Source of the DNA: Candidatus Sumerlaeota bacterium
GTDB taxonomy: Bacteria; Sumerlaeota; Sumerlaeia; Sumerlaeales; Sumerlaeaceae
Direction of reading: 5' to 3'
Assembly: GCA_012513815.1 (NCBI GenBank)
Contig: JAAZBM010000015.1
Location: 1-64,000, forward strand
Length of the DNA: 64,000 nucleotides
The number at the start of each line of letters is the position of its first letter. Position 1 is the stretch's first letter. Below the pieces are notes generated by a model. The model saw only the letters and a list, made by a program, of their open reading frames with translations, made no database searches and was not told the origin of the DNA. Positions 52,341-61,351 of the stretch are shown here, piece by piece. The position numbers and the translations under genes are program-made.

Positions 52341-54968
52341 CTACCGCGCCTTTTTGGCGTTGCGTTTGACAGCGACGCCATCCGGAAGTTGCGGTTCACC
52401 ACCAATCACGACCTTCATGCGACGCTTCGCCTTGTTGTATTTGTCGACACGAATCGCGATCTTGACCGCTGTTTCGACATTTTCGCGAGCGCCTTCGAAC
52501 CCCGCGGCAGGCTCCTTGATTTCCTCTAACTTGAAGATATAGAAGCCATCCTTACCCATCATCACCTTGCTCACTTCGCCGGGCTTCAAGTCCGCAAGAC
52601 CCTCGGCCATCATCTCCGTGATTTTGCCCGAGGACGCGTCAAGCCAGCCTAGCTCGCCGCTCTGCATACGTGACGGCGCCTGACTTTCTTTCAATGCGAC
52701 AGACCCGAAATCCGCGCCATCAGCGATGTTCTTGCGCAGATTCTCCATCACATCACGAACCGCCCGAGCGGCATCGGAGTCCTGCGGCATTGGCTTGAAA
52801 ATCTCCGCGACGCGAATACTACGGGACGGCTGATACAGCTCCGGCGAGTTATCATAAATTTCCTTCAGTTTTTCTTCCGAACCATACTTTTCACGAAACT
52901 CGCGCTCAACAATTTTATCAACCAGTGCGGCATCCGCAGCTTCACGGTTCAAATCCTCTTGAGAAATCCCCTTGCCAAGCATCACCTGTTGCACCTTCTT
53001 TGCCTTCTCGCTGCGCTTGTCAAGATACGCCTGAATCTCGTCTGCCGAAACATTCTCGCCATCACTCCGTGCCATCTCGGCAATAGCCGTCCGCTCCGCC
53101 CAGTCATTCACCAAGCGATACTCGATATTATCACGCTGTGAAGTCTTGGGGTCAATGCCCTCGGACTCGATAATGGCGTCAACCTGCTTGCCAACGCTAT
53201 CCGCGTCCATATCCTTGTCGCCAACTTGCGCAGACAAACCGGCACCCGCGCCGAGGCGCTTTGCCAGTTCCGGCGGAAGCTGCGTCAAGTCCGGCACAAT
53301 TCCATCCGAATCAACGCCAGCACGCTTGTCGAGCGCTTTCTCGGCCGCGCGAGCCACAGCCGGATCAACACCGGCTTTCTTCAAATCCTGTTTGATTTTC
53401 TCATCCACAATCTGGTCAGCAATGTCGGAAGACACAACGGACGAAGACGAAGACTGGTCAACCAAAACATCATTCTCGTTTGCTGCCGCAGACGTCGTCG
53501 TCGGGGCGGGTGGCGGTGTCGGCAGCGGGGTCGCCATTGGAACGGTCGCATCGGCCGGAGGCGTCGCTTCCATATTAACATTTCCGTGACTGACAACAAC
53601 ACCACTACGGGGCGTCGTAACAGGCTTCTGCGCAAGATTCGGCGGAACGGTCGGAACAGCATCCGGAGAAACCAGAACCTTGCTGATGGCCTTTTCCTCA
53701 GGCGTCGGCATCTTCTCCGCGCTATCGCTCGAAAACGCATCCTGACTCGAATCGACGGGAACCACATCATTCGGAACGATATCATTGGAAATGACGTCGT
53801 TCGAGGCAGCGTCCGTTGGACTTGTTGGCGTCGGGCTTGCGATAGGCGAGGCGCCTTCATTCGTCACAATGTCATCGGGCAACGGTGTCTGCAACGAGTC
53901 CATCGCCACCGGCGTCGGCAATGCCTGACTCGCATACGGAGTCGGTAGCGGAGGCATTCCATCGGACATGAAGCTCTGCACACCACCCAGCGAATCCGCG
54001 CCATCAGCTTCAATGCCAGTCGCGCCCTTGTCCGTCAACGACGCCAAGGGCGTCGGTACAAACTGATTTGGGGACAAATGCTGCATCGCACTCAACAACT
54101 TCAAATCATTATCCGCCGTGGTTGGTGTCGGGGTGACACTCCAATTCCCAAGCCCTTGCGGAATGGCAATCGGTGGCAGAGTCGCGGTGGGCGTCGGCGT
54201 CAAGCCATAAGACTTGTTACTCTCCGAGGCGGGTGTCGGCTTCAGTAGCATATCGCCATAAATCAGTTTTTGCTGTTGCGCCGCAGCCTGTTCGGCAATA
54301 TTCTTCGGCGAAAGATCACCCGTCGGTGTGAACGTCTGCGCGCTACCCACACTTGCGGATCTCGTGTTGCTCTGAATCGCATAACGGCCGCTCGCGTCTA
54401 CCTGATTCGCGGGATTGACCGCCGCGATAGCAACAGATGGGGGAGCAATCGGCGGGGGAGGCAGTGGGTCACTGCTCTGAGGCGTCATTTCTGTGCCGAC
54501 CTTCGGCGAGGCTGAAAAAACAGACGGCGTCACACTCGCCCCGATGAGCGAAACACTTGTCGTTGTCGACGCGACGCCGCCAAGTTCAATGCTAGACGAA
54601 TGAGAGGGAGAATCAACACTGACATCGGCATCCGTCGCTGTATAGCCAATCGCCCTTTCCGAAACAGAAGGATTCATCCGAACAACAGGCGAGTAAACAC
54701 GGCGGTTCTCGGGCATGCGAGATTCGTCCGCATCCGTCAGCGGCAAAACGGAATCGGACTCATTCACGCCCGCAACATTCGCCGCTTTGTCAGCCGAACT
54801 GAAATACAAAAGCACGATAACAAAGATGATAAAAGCGGAAACAAATAAGGTCAAATTCACCGAAACATAATGCGGCGGAACACGATCCGGAACAACATCC
54901 GGTGGTGTATCCGGTGGCGTCGAAACCTCTGTCGTCGAAAGCTGACTATTTTTCTCTTTATTATTCAT
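52341..54968 (-). CDS. Membrane-anchored SurA-like PPIase with long disordered region
   Basis: A short cytosolic N-terminus and one TM helix (about 42-62; LTLFVSAFIIFVIVLLYFS) are followed by a region of about 430 residues of low-complexity Ser/Thr/Pro/Val/Asp sequence (for example TPTPTATLPP, LPTPPPAPTTT). A helical SurA-N-like part comes next (EEDLNREAADAALVDKIVEREF). The PPIC rotamase domain lies at about 700-820 (SRSIRVAEIF, FGSVALKESQAPSRMQSGELGWLD, KITEMMAEGLADLKPGEVSKVMMGKDGFYIFKL). It should assist envelope protein folding. AAGG abuts the ATG directly, so the start is only moderately supported. Confidence 0.85.
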   Translation of the reverse strand: MNNKEKNSQLSTTEVSTPPDTPPDVVPDRVPPHYVSVNLTLFVSAFIIFVIVLLYFSSADKAANVAGVNESDSVLPLTDADESRMPENRRVYSPVVRMNPSVSERAIGYTATDADVSVDSPSHSSSIELGGVASTTTSVSLIGASVTPSVFSASPKVGTEMTPQSSDPLPPPPIAPPSVAIAAVNPANQVDASGRYAIQSNTRSASVGSAQTFTPTGDLSPKNIAEQAAAQQQKLIYGDMLLKPTPASESNKSYGLTPTPTATLPPIAIPQGLGNWSVTPTPTTADNDLKLLSAMQHLSPNQFVPTPLASLTDKGATGIEADGADSLGGVQSFMSDGMPPLPTPYASQALPTPVAMDSLQTPLPDDIVTNEGASPIASPTPTSPTDAASNDVISNDIVPNDVVPVDSSQDAFSSDSAEKMPTPEEKAISKVLVSPDAVPTVPPNLAQKPVTTPRSGVVVSHGNVNMEATPPADATVPMATPLPTPPPAPTTTSAAANENDVLVDQSSSSSVVSSDIADQIVDEKIKQDLKKAGVDPAVARAAEKALDKRAGVDSDGIVPDLTQLPPELAKRLGAGAGLSAQVGDKDMDADSVGKQVDAIIESEGIDPKTSQRDNIEYRLVNDWAERTAIAEMARSDGENVSADEIQAYLDKRSEKAKKVQQVMLGKGISQEDLNREAADAALVDKIVEREFREKYGSEEKLKEIYDNSPELYQPSRSIRVAEIFKPMPQDSDAARAVRDVMENLRKNIADGADFGSVALKESQAPSRMQSGELGWLDASSGKITEMMAEGLADLKPGEVSKVMMGKDGFYIFKLEEIKEPAAGFEGARENVETAVKIAIRVDKYNKAKRRMKVVIGGEPQLPDGVAVKRNAKKAR

Positions 54969-55078
54969 CCTTGAAAATTACACACGACAAGAAGATTTAT
55001 CATGACTTGACCTAAACATGAGCGCGTTTGGCTCCAAATATATAACGAAAGGAAAACTGATGAATTGTCAACAAAAAA

Positions 55079-55164
55079 TGGTGCCGGACGAGGGACTCGA
55101 ACCCTCACGCCCCTTCGGACTGGGGATTTTAAGTCCCCTGCGTCTGCCATTCCGCCAGTCCGGC
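55079..55164 (-). tRNA. tRNA-Leu(UAA)
   Basis: 86 bases with encoded CCA on the minus strand. The acceptor GCCGGAC/GTCCGGC with discriminator A, the D-arm TGGCGGAATGGCAGACGCA, the anticodon loop CTTAAAA (anticodon TAA), a long variable arm and the T-arm GAGGGTTCGAGTCCCTC are all clear. Confidence 0.97.
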
Positions 55165-55241
55165 AACCTATTCACCTTACAAGTAGCCCTGCCAAATCTA
55201 TTAGAGAAAAAACGTTCTCCAATCCTCGCACACGGACTTAC

Positions 55242-56978
55242 TTATTCTTTGACATCCAAGTTTGTAATCAACTCGATTGTTGCCGAAGTTGTCGCCAAAC
55301 CGGTCGCTGAATCCACCGACAAGGAAAGGTCGTCAAACGCGTAGCTGCGCGGCGCTGTCGAAACGCTGAACATAAACTGCATAATCGCTTCGGGTGTTCC
55401 TGTAAACCACAGTTCAAGACCCTCAAGACCGCCAATCACTTCGCCCTCGGGAGTAGCCGCAGGTGTCGCCATCATACCCATTCCGGGCATACCCATCATA
55501 CCCGGCATCATCCCGGGCATCATTGCCATACCACCTGCACCCGGGTCACCCGGCATCATACCAGGCATCATACCCGGCATCATTCCGGGCATCATCCCGG
55601 GCATCATGCCCATCATGCCGCCAGCCATACTTGGGTCCATTGCCGGGGTCGAAGCCGGAGTCGGGTCAACAAGCAATTCGTTGCGGCTCATCTGGTCACG
55701 GCGCTTGAACTTATGTCCCGCAAGAGGACGCAAGATGTTGACGCGCTTGAATTCCTGAATTCCACAACGTTCCGCAATCTGCGCAACTTCGGTCAACGTA
55801 TCAATCGACTTAACGAGCGACAACAAAACCTGACCGGAATCCAAGTTCACATCCAACGCTTCGCGAAGCATCGGCTTGTCCACAATCTTCTGACCTTCGG
55901 CGCCGCCAAGCCTACGTTGCTGCCAAAGCAATTCCGAAATATAGAACTTCTTCAGATTGGGAACCAACACACCAAAACGATTCAACGAATAGGGGTTAAT
56001 CCACGGCTTTGATTGCGATTGATAGGCAAGTTGCGACGGGAACGGCAGAGGGGCATTTCCACCGGCTGCGGCACCACCGGGCATCCCGACCATACCACCG
56101 GCAGCATTCGCGCCACCATAGTTGTAAACCTTTTCGGCTGCGGTCTGTTTGTCGAAATACACGCCGCCAAAACTCTGTGACTGTTGATAGATATTCTGAA
56201 GCAACTGCATATTAGACTGCGCGCCTGCAATCTGAGCGGAGTTCGCCATCATCATCGGTTGCAATAACCAGTTGTTGACTTCCTTCGGCTCGAACAGACC
56301 CGTGTCACGAATCATCGAGTTATGTTGGAAATATGCATTCACCAACTGAACGGCGTCATTCTGATTTGCCAACTGCGCCATCGTGTAGCGCATGTTATTG
56401 ATCTGTTGCCACAAATCGGTGCCACTCTTCTTTGTCTGAAGAGTATCGGGAATGCCCCATCCCTGCTGTCTCGGAAGAATACCGGCCGCAACGTCAACAT
56501 ACTGACCGCCCATGCCGAAAGTATTGTTTGCGGCGGCCGCATTGCGCATGTTCGCCATCTGCTCGGGAGAAATCTCATCAACCGCTTCCTTGGCATCAAG
56601 GAAGGTCAACTTCGTCGTCCGCAACGATTTACGCACGGTTAACAATTGTTTCAAAGAAACATAAACGGCATCAAACTGCTTCTCAACATCCGCCGGTTCC
56701 GCTGTCTTATAGAAGTCAGGAAGATCAAGCTTCATCGATTTGATAACGCCATCGACATTGGTGTTATACTCTTCCGTCTTCTTGACGAAATCAGGAATCA
56801 TATTCTCGTTCTCGGGCAAGGAACTCGAATTCAACGTTTCAACACCGGAATTGTATTCTTGCTCAACCTGAACAAAATTTTTATATCCCGGACCAAACAC
56901 AAGCAAATGGGCAGCTGCAGCGACTGCAATGCCAACAACAACGATTAATGTTATTTGTTGCGTCCTACCTAATTTCAT
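55242..56978 (-). CDS. PilO/Amuc_1100-like membrane protein with Met-Pro-Gly repeats
   Basis: A single N-terminal TM helix (about 9-29) and a coiled-coil-prone stretch are followed by a long Gln/Asn/Ala-rich central part. The C-terminal domain (about 510-575; LEGLELWFTGTPEAIMQFMFSVSTAPRSYAFDDLSLSVDSATG...ATIELITN) reads like the ferredoxin-type domain of PilO or Amuc_1100-like proteins of the type IV pilus platform. Just before it, about residues 453-500, the chain consists almost only of repeated MMPGM units, a very unusual feature. GGTGG is seven bases before the ATG. With the prepilin peptidase it suggests a type IV pilus or related system. The fold assignment is inference. Confidence 0.62.
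   Translation of the reverse strand: MKLGRTQQITLIVVVGIAVAAAAHLLVFGPGYKNFVQVEQEYNSGVETLNSSSLPENENMIPDFVKKTEEYNTNVDGVIKSMKLDLPDFYKTAEPADVEKQFDAVYVSLKQLLTVRKSLRTTKLTFLDAKEAVDEISPEQMANMRNAAAANNTFGMGGQYVDVAAGILPRQQGWGIPDTLQTKKSGTDLWQQINNMRYTMAQLANQNDAVQLVNAYFQHNSMIRDTGLFEPKEVNNWLLQPMMMANSAQIAGAQSNMQLLQNIYQQSQSFGGVYFDKQTAAEKVYNYGGANAAGGMVGMPGGAAAGGNAPLPFPSQLAYQSQSKPWINPYSLNRFGVLVPNLKKFYISELLWQQRRLGGAEGQKIVDKPMLREALDVNLDSGQVLLSLVKSIDTLTEVAQIAERCGIQEFKRVNILRPLAGHKFKRRDQMSRNELLVDPTPASTPAMDPSMAGGMMGMMPGMMPGMMPGMMPGMMPGDPGAGGMAMMPGMMPGMMGMPGMGMMATPAATPEGEVIGGLEGLELWFTGTPEAIMQFMFSVSTAPRSYAFDDLSLSVDSATGLATTSATIELITNLDVKE
55471..55620 (-). repeat. Tandem repeat encoding Met-Met-Pro-Gly units
   Basis: Imperfect 12-base tandem units (ATCATNCCNGGC on plus) repeated within the PilO-like gene, encoding MMPG four-residue units and variants. 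Third-position differences between units show the array is not brand new, and it may vary in length between strains. Confidence 0.8.
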
Positions 56979-57085
56979 ATTGTTTCCACCGCCTTGTTTC
57001 TATTTATATAAACCTATGTCTTAAAATGCCATTACAATCTATTTTTACATACAATGCTATGAAATTAATATACGTGTCTTATAGA

Positions 57086-58114
57086 TTATCGTGACATATC
57101 ACCACTAAATTCTATAATCCAATACTCCGAGAGTAACGCTTTGTCGGGAACGTAAACATCACTACTCAACGGAATGGCATACTTCATCAAATCGCGTAAC
57201 TTCTCATAACAATCCAGTAAATGCTTCAGCGAGAATTTCGCCGCGCAACGCTCAAGTTTCTGCCGACGGAAGGCCGCCGTCAACTTCAGCAAATTCGTTT
57301 TCGCGTCGGCCGGGAAATAATCGTCGCCCAACTTCTGACGCGTCAAATCACGGGCAGACAAAACGGCATCCGAGGTCGCGATTTTCGCCTGAATCAGCAA
57401 CCGCAAATTCGCGCAAATCAACCAGTACATTTTCGGGGCGCCGCCCGTCACCTCATACCACTGACGCCACAACGACAACGCATCGGCAGTGCGTCTCTCA
57501 AAAAGCGCATCCAAGAACAACCACTGCACATTCTGCTCTTTGAACTCATAAGCAACATTGCGCTTCGTCGCGATTTTCATCACGGGATTCGACGGCGACG
57601 CCTTACGGAATTTCTCGCCATCCTCCAGCACAAAAATAATCAATACCGCATTCAGCTTGGGCAACAATTCCATCTCGATGAACTCCGCCAGATGCTGGCT
57701 CGCCGACGGAGACTTGGCGACCGCGTCAGACGTCGACTTTGTCGCGCTCTTTGTGGTCTTCGTGGTCTTCGCGGACTTGCCCTTCCGAGCAACGGTCGAC
57801 GAATCACCGGACGTGAAAAAATCGGGGCAGGTGTAGAGTGTAACAACTCGCTGAGCATCCTCAATCAACGAATAGGTCGTCAACTCTGTCAGCAAATCGG
57901 GCATCACCGAAGACAGCTTGGCGCCTGCTTTCGGGATAATCTCCGCATAGTTCTCATCACGATTTTGCGAGTCAACATTCGCGCTCACAATGTCACGTTT
58001 GAACTGCTCCATCGCGACTTCATTCTCGCCATACAAAAAGTAAAACTTTCCGCCCGGAATTACACGATACCGGCTCGCCGAAGACGTGGATGATTTCTTG
58101 TCCTGAGCGCTCAT
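57086..58114 (-). CDS. holA: DNA polymerase III delta subunit
   Basis: Clamp-loader subunit that opens the beta clamp. It has the HolA-like layout: an N-terminal ATPase-fold domain (GGKFYFLYGENEVAMEQFKRDIV, LLTELTTYSLIEDAQRVVTLY, VLIIFVLEDGEKFRK), then a helical collar region (APKMYWLICANLRLLIQAK, AFRRQKLERCAAKFSLKHLLDCYEKL). A Lys/Thr/Ser-rich insert (SAKTTKTTKSATKST) interrupts the first domain and is odd. ATG 58114 overlaps the upstream stop (ATGA) and has GGGATGG six bases upstream, so 342 residues. HolA is poorly conserved in sequence, hence moderate confidence. Confidence 0.75.
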   Translation of the reverse strand: MSAQDKKSSTSSASRYRVIPGGKFYFLYGENEVAMEQFKRDIVSANVDSQNRDENYAEIIPKAGAKLSSVMPDLLTELTTYSLIEDAQRVVTLYTCPDFFTSGDSSTVARKGKSAKTTKTTKSATKSTSDAVAKSPSASQHLAEFIEMELLPKLNAVLIIFVLEDGEKFRKASPSNPVMKIATKRNVAYEFKEQNVQWLFLDALFERRTADALSLWRQWYEVTGGAPKMYWLICANLRLLIQAKIATSDAVLSARDLTRQKLGDDYFPADAKTNLLKLTAAFRRQKLERCAAKFSLKHLLDCYEKLRDLMKYAIPLSSDVYVPDKALLSEYWIIEFSGDMSR

Positions 58115-58512
58115 GACAAACCATCCCGCTCTTTCTTCAGCCGCATAAGACGCTGATACCCCGCGCAATCATCAAGCATCGCCTGATTACGCCAAATCAT
58201 CGGGAACTCCTTGCACTGACGGGGTTTCGCGTCATGCAACAAACACTTGTTATCTTCCAGAAAAATGCAATCCAACGAATCGCCCGCATGGTCAATCAAC
58301 CACCGATCGCCATACTTCGCATGCCACGAGACCTCGGGGTCACGCGTGTACAAAGCCACAAAATGGCTCACATGTATATGAAGCGCTTCCGCCATATGCG
58401 CAATATCCTCGCGGCTCACACGGACAAAACCATCACCGCGGCAGCAATGACCACAACAAAGGCATTCAAAACCCTCTAAGATATCATGATCGGAGCACGA
58501 GTTATCACACAT
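58111..58512 (-). CDS. YkgJ-type cysteine cluster protein
   Basis: Small cytosolic protein with CLCCGHCCRGDG near the N-terminus and CIFLEDNKCLLHDAKPRQCKEFP in the middle. This CxxCxxCC plus Cys-x-Cys-x-Cys pattern defines the YkgJ/UPF0153 group, thought to bind zinc or an iron-sulfur cluster. Its biochemical role is not established. It starts five bases after the fabF stop and overlaps holA by four bases, so the three genes form one operon. Confidence 0.88.
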   Translation of the reverse strand: MCDNSCSDHDILEGFECLCCGHCCRGDGFVRVSREDIAHMAEALHIHVSHFVALYTRDPEVSWHAKYGDRWLIDHAGDSLDCIFLEDNKCLLHDAKPRQCKEFPMIWRNQAMLDDCAGYQRLMRLKKERDGLS

Positions 58513-58517
58513 ATAAG

Positions 58518-59771
58518 CTATTCGTACCGCTTAAAGGCTAAAGTCGCGTTATGACCACCAAACCCTAACGAGTTACTAATCGCAACGCGAATGTCCTGCT
58601 TGCGCCATTCATTCGGGACAATATCCAAATCGCAATCCGGGTCGGGAGTCTCATAATTCACTGTGCAGGGAATGACGCCTTCCGCAATCGACTTAACACA
58701 AATGGCGGCCTCAATCGCCCCCGCCGCGCCAAGCATATGACCGGTGACGCCTTTGGTGCTACTCACCGCAAGTTTGTAAGCGTGTTTGCCGAAAAGTTTG
58801 TGGATGGACAAACTCTCGACCTTATCGTTCATCATCGTGCCGGTGCCGTGAGCGTTGATATAGTCAACGTCCTCCGGGCTCAAACCCGCCTCATCAAGCG
58901 CCATCTTCATGCCGCCATAACCGCCATTGCCATCGGGGTCGGGCGCCGTGATATGGAACGCGTCACCCGTCGCGCCATAGCCCACAAGTTCCGCGTAGAT
59001 ATGCGCGCCACGCTGCAACGCATGATCAAGTTCCTCGACCACGAGAAGACCCGCGCCTTCGCCCATCACGAAACCATCACGATTCTTGTCGAATGGACGA
59101 CTCGAATGCGTGGGGTCATCGTTGCGCATACTCAGCGCCATCATGTTACTGAAGCCTGCGACTGCCAGCTTCGTCACGCAAGCCTCGGTGCCACCGGCGA
59201 CAGCGATATCCATCTGCCCAAGCTGAATCGCGTGGAACGCCTCGCCAATTGCATTGGCGCCTGTCGCGCAAGCCGAGCATACACAAAAATTCGGGCCTTT
59301 GAGGCCAAGGTCAATACTGACCATACCGCTGGCCATATTCGGAATCATCTTCGGAATCGCGAAGGGGCTGACACGTCCCGGGCCACGCTTCATCACAACT
59401 TCAAACTGGCTCTCCATCGTTTCCAGTCCGCCCATACCGGTGCCAACAATACAACCAATACGGGTTGGGTCGCACTTCGACAAATCAAGTCCCGAATCTT
59501 TCCAAGCATCACGACCGGCGGCAAGCGCGTACCAAACAACACGGTCACTCTTGCGGGTTTCTTTCGGAGAACTAAAGAGACTATCGGGGTCAAAATCATA
59601 AACTTGGCAAGCGAAATGAACCTTGCATTCGGATGTGTCAAAGCGCTCGATGACTTTGGCCGCAGTGCCTTGAGCCTGTTTGAGACCTGCCCAGAATTCC
59701 GTCATCGTGTTACCTGTTGGTCCTATCGCGCCACAGCCCGTAACCACGACACGTCTCATATTCTTCGCCAT
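58518..59771 (-). CDS. fabF: 3-oxoacyl-ACP synthase II
   Basis: Elongating condensing enzyme of fatty-acid synthesis. The catalytic triad is visible: Cys in VCSACATGANAIGEAF (about 165-175), His in INAHGTGTMMND and His in KGVTGHMLGAAGAIEA. The C-terminus SNSLGFGGHNATLAFKRY is typical. 417 residues is normal. It leads the fabF-ykgJ-holA operon; acpP is 40 kb away. Confidence 0.97.
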   Translation of the reverse strand: MAKNMRRVVVTGCGAIGPTGNTMTEFWAGLKQAQGTAAKVIERFDTSECKVHFACQVYDFDPDSLFSSPKETRKSDRVVWYALAAGRDAWKDSGLDLSKCDPTRIGCIVGTGMGGLETMESQFEVVMKRGPGRVSPFAIPKMIPNMASGMVSIDLGLKGPNFCVCSACATGANAIGEAFHAIQLGQMDIAVAGGTEACVTKLAVAGFSNMMALSMRNDDPTHSSRPFDKNRDGFVMGEGAGLLVVEELDHALQRGAHIYAELVGYGATGDAFHITAPDPDGNGGYGGMKMALDEAGLSPEDVDYINAHGTGTMMNDKVESLSIHKLFGKHAYKLAVSSTKGVTGHMLGAAGAIEAAICVKSIAEGVIPCTVNYETPDPDCDLDIVPNEWRKQDIRVAISNSLGFGGHNATLAFKRYE

Positions 59772-59917
59772 TTTATTCTCACTATATATATTTTTTGCAA
59801 TAACTTACCTTTATATCCGTCATTTTATCTCAAAACATAAACCTCTGTCAAACAAAAAACGTCTCATGGCAGTACGATTCCAAATCGGACCTCAACACTC
59901 ATCGACCCCAATTATAC

Positions 59918-59947
59918 TTGACACAACCCACTCGCTTTTGACATAAT
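59918..59947 (+). promoter_or_regulatory. Sigma-70-type promoter for the NSS symporter gene
   Basis: TTGACA (59918-59923) and CATAAT (59942-59947) are 18 bases apart, with TG one base before the -10 (extended -10). The ATG is about 30 bases downstream. The match is close to consensus. Confidence 0.75.
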
Positions 59948-59977
59948 AGTTCTAAACCTTTCATCTGGAGCGAAAAA

Positions 59978-61351
59978 ATGAGTCATCAGCGTGATAGTTT
60001 CGTAACTAAATTCGGCATCGTGGCAGCCGTGGCAGGTTCGGCGATTGGACTGGGCAACATCTGGAAATACCCATACATGGTGGGTGCCAACGGTGGCAGC
60101 GCGTTCATTCTCGTCTACATTCTCGCGGTTATCTTTTTCGGCTATCCACTCGCCTGTTCCGAACTCGCCCTCGGACGAAAACTCAGGATGAACACCGTGG
60201 ATGCGTTCCATGCACTGGGCAAGAACAAATTCTGGAAATTTGTCGGTTTCTTGCCGCTCATCACCATGCTTCTCATCACGTCCTACTACGTCATGATTAC
60301 CGGGTGGGTCGCGTGGTACTTCCTGATTTCGATAGGAGGACAAATCCGCGAAGTGCCCGCCACAACACTGCCTGCTGACTTCTACAAAAACCTCTTTAGC
60401 CAAATGACGGCATCCATCCCAATCGTACTCACGACATCAACGGTACTGCTCATTCTTGTCGCCCTCGTGAACGCGCGAGGCATCAAAAAAGGCATCGAAA
60501 CCTGTTCGAAAATCATGATGCCAATACTGTTTGTCCTCATCATCATCCTCATCGGTTATTCCGTCACACTCCCCGGATTCGGTAAAGCGTGCGCCTACAT
60601 GTGCAAACCGGATTTTACGGCCATCAAACCGTCCGTCATTGTCGCGGCGATTGGCCAGACGTTCCTCTCGCTTAGCCTTGCGATGGGCATCCTCACGACA
60701 TACGGCAGCTATATCGACAAGTCGCAGGACATCCGCAGCATCTCCAAACAGATGGTCATCATGGACACCACCATCGCCATCCTCGCCGGATTCGCAATCT
60801 TCCCGGCTGTTTTCACCTACGGACTCGAACCCGGTATGGGGCCGGGCCTCATCTTCATGTCGCTCCCACAGGTTTTCCTCAAGATGGCCGGAGGCGCACT
60901 CTTCGCGCCCGCATTCTTCGCCCTCGTACTGCTCGCGGCATTCACGTCCCTCATCTCGCTCTTCGAACTGCTGGCCACATACCTCATCGAGAAATTCCGC
61001 ATTTCCCGTTACATGGCATGCGCATGGGGTGTCGCCATACTTTTCTTCGGCCTCTTGCTCTGCACCATCAGTCAGAGACCCGACTCCAACATCCTTGTTT
61101 TCGGTTCGAAAACGGTTCTCGACATTTTTGACTACTTCACGAACAACATCACTCTCCCAATCACCGGAATGCTCATTTGCATCCTCGTTGGCTTCCGGTG
61201 GAAAACCGAGAATCTGGAAAAGGAACTCGCGATTGGAGCAAAGAAAACCGCCTCGCTCATCGAGCAACGGACGTTCGACATACTCATCAAATGGATTGCG
61301 CCACCCATCATTTTCGTTCTGATGGTTGTCTGGATTTACAGCGCGTCGTAA
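59978..61351 (+). CDS. NSS-family sodium-dependent amino-acid symporter
   Basis: Inner-membrane LeuT-fold transporter (neurotransmitter:sodium symporter family) that imports an amino acid with Na+. TM1 has the Na+/substrate-binding GSAIGLGNIWKYPYMVGANGGSAF. The LeuT-like unwound TM6 region reads QTFLSLSLAMGILTTYGSYI. About 11-12 helices; 457 residues. GGAG lies seven bases before the ATG behind a strong promoter. Its stop directly abuts the stop of the opposite-strand gene with no terminator between. Substrate unknown. Confidence 0.94.
   Translation: MSHQRDSFVTKFGIVAAVAGSAIGLGNIWKYPYMVGANGGSAFILVYILAVIFFGYPLACSELALGRKLRMNTVDAFHALGKNKFWKFVGFLPLITMLLITSYYVMITGWVAWYFLISIGGQIREVPATTLPADFYKNLFSQMTASIPIVLTTSTVLLILVALVNARGIKKGIETCSKIMMPILFVLIIILIGYSVTLPGFGKACAYMCKPDFTAIKPSVIVAAIGQTFLSLSLAMGILTTYGSYIDKSQDIRSISKQMVIMDTTIAILAGFAIFPAVFTYGLEPGMGPGLIFMSLPQVFLKMAGGALFAPAFFALVLLAAFTSLISLFELLATYLIEKFRISRYMACAWGVAILFFGLLLCTISQRPDSNILVFGSKTVLDIFDYFTNNITLPITGMLICILVGFRWKTENLEKELAIGAKKTASLIEQRTFDILIKWIAPPIIFVLMVVWIYSAS

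Noticed and set aside
54965-55150. 61-residue minus-strand ORF and plus-strand ORFs at 55018-55344
   Set aside because: They run through tRNA-Leu(UAA) and show no start site of their own.
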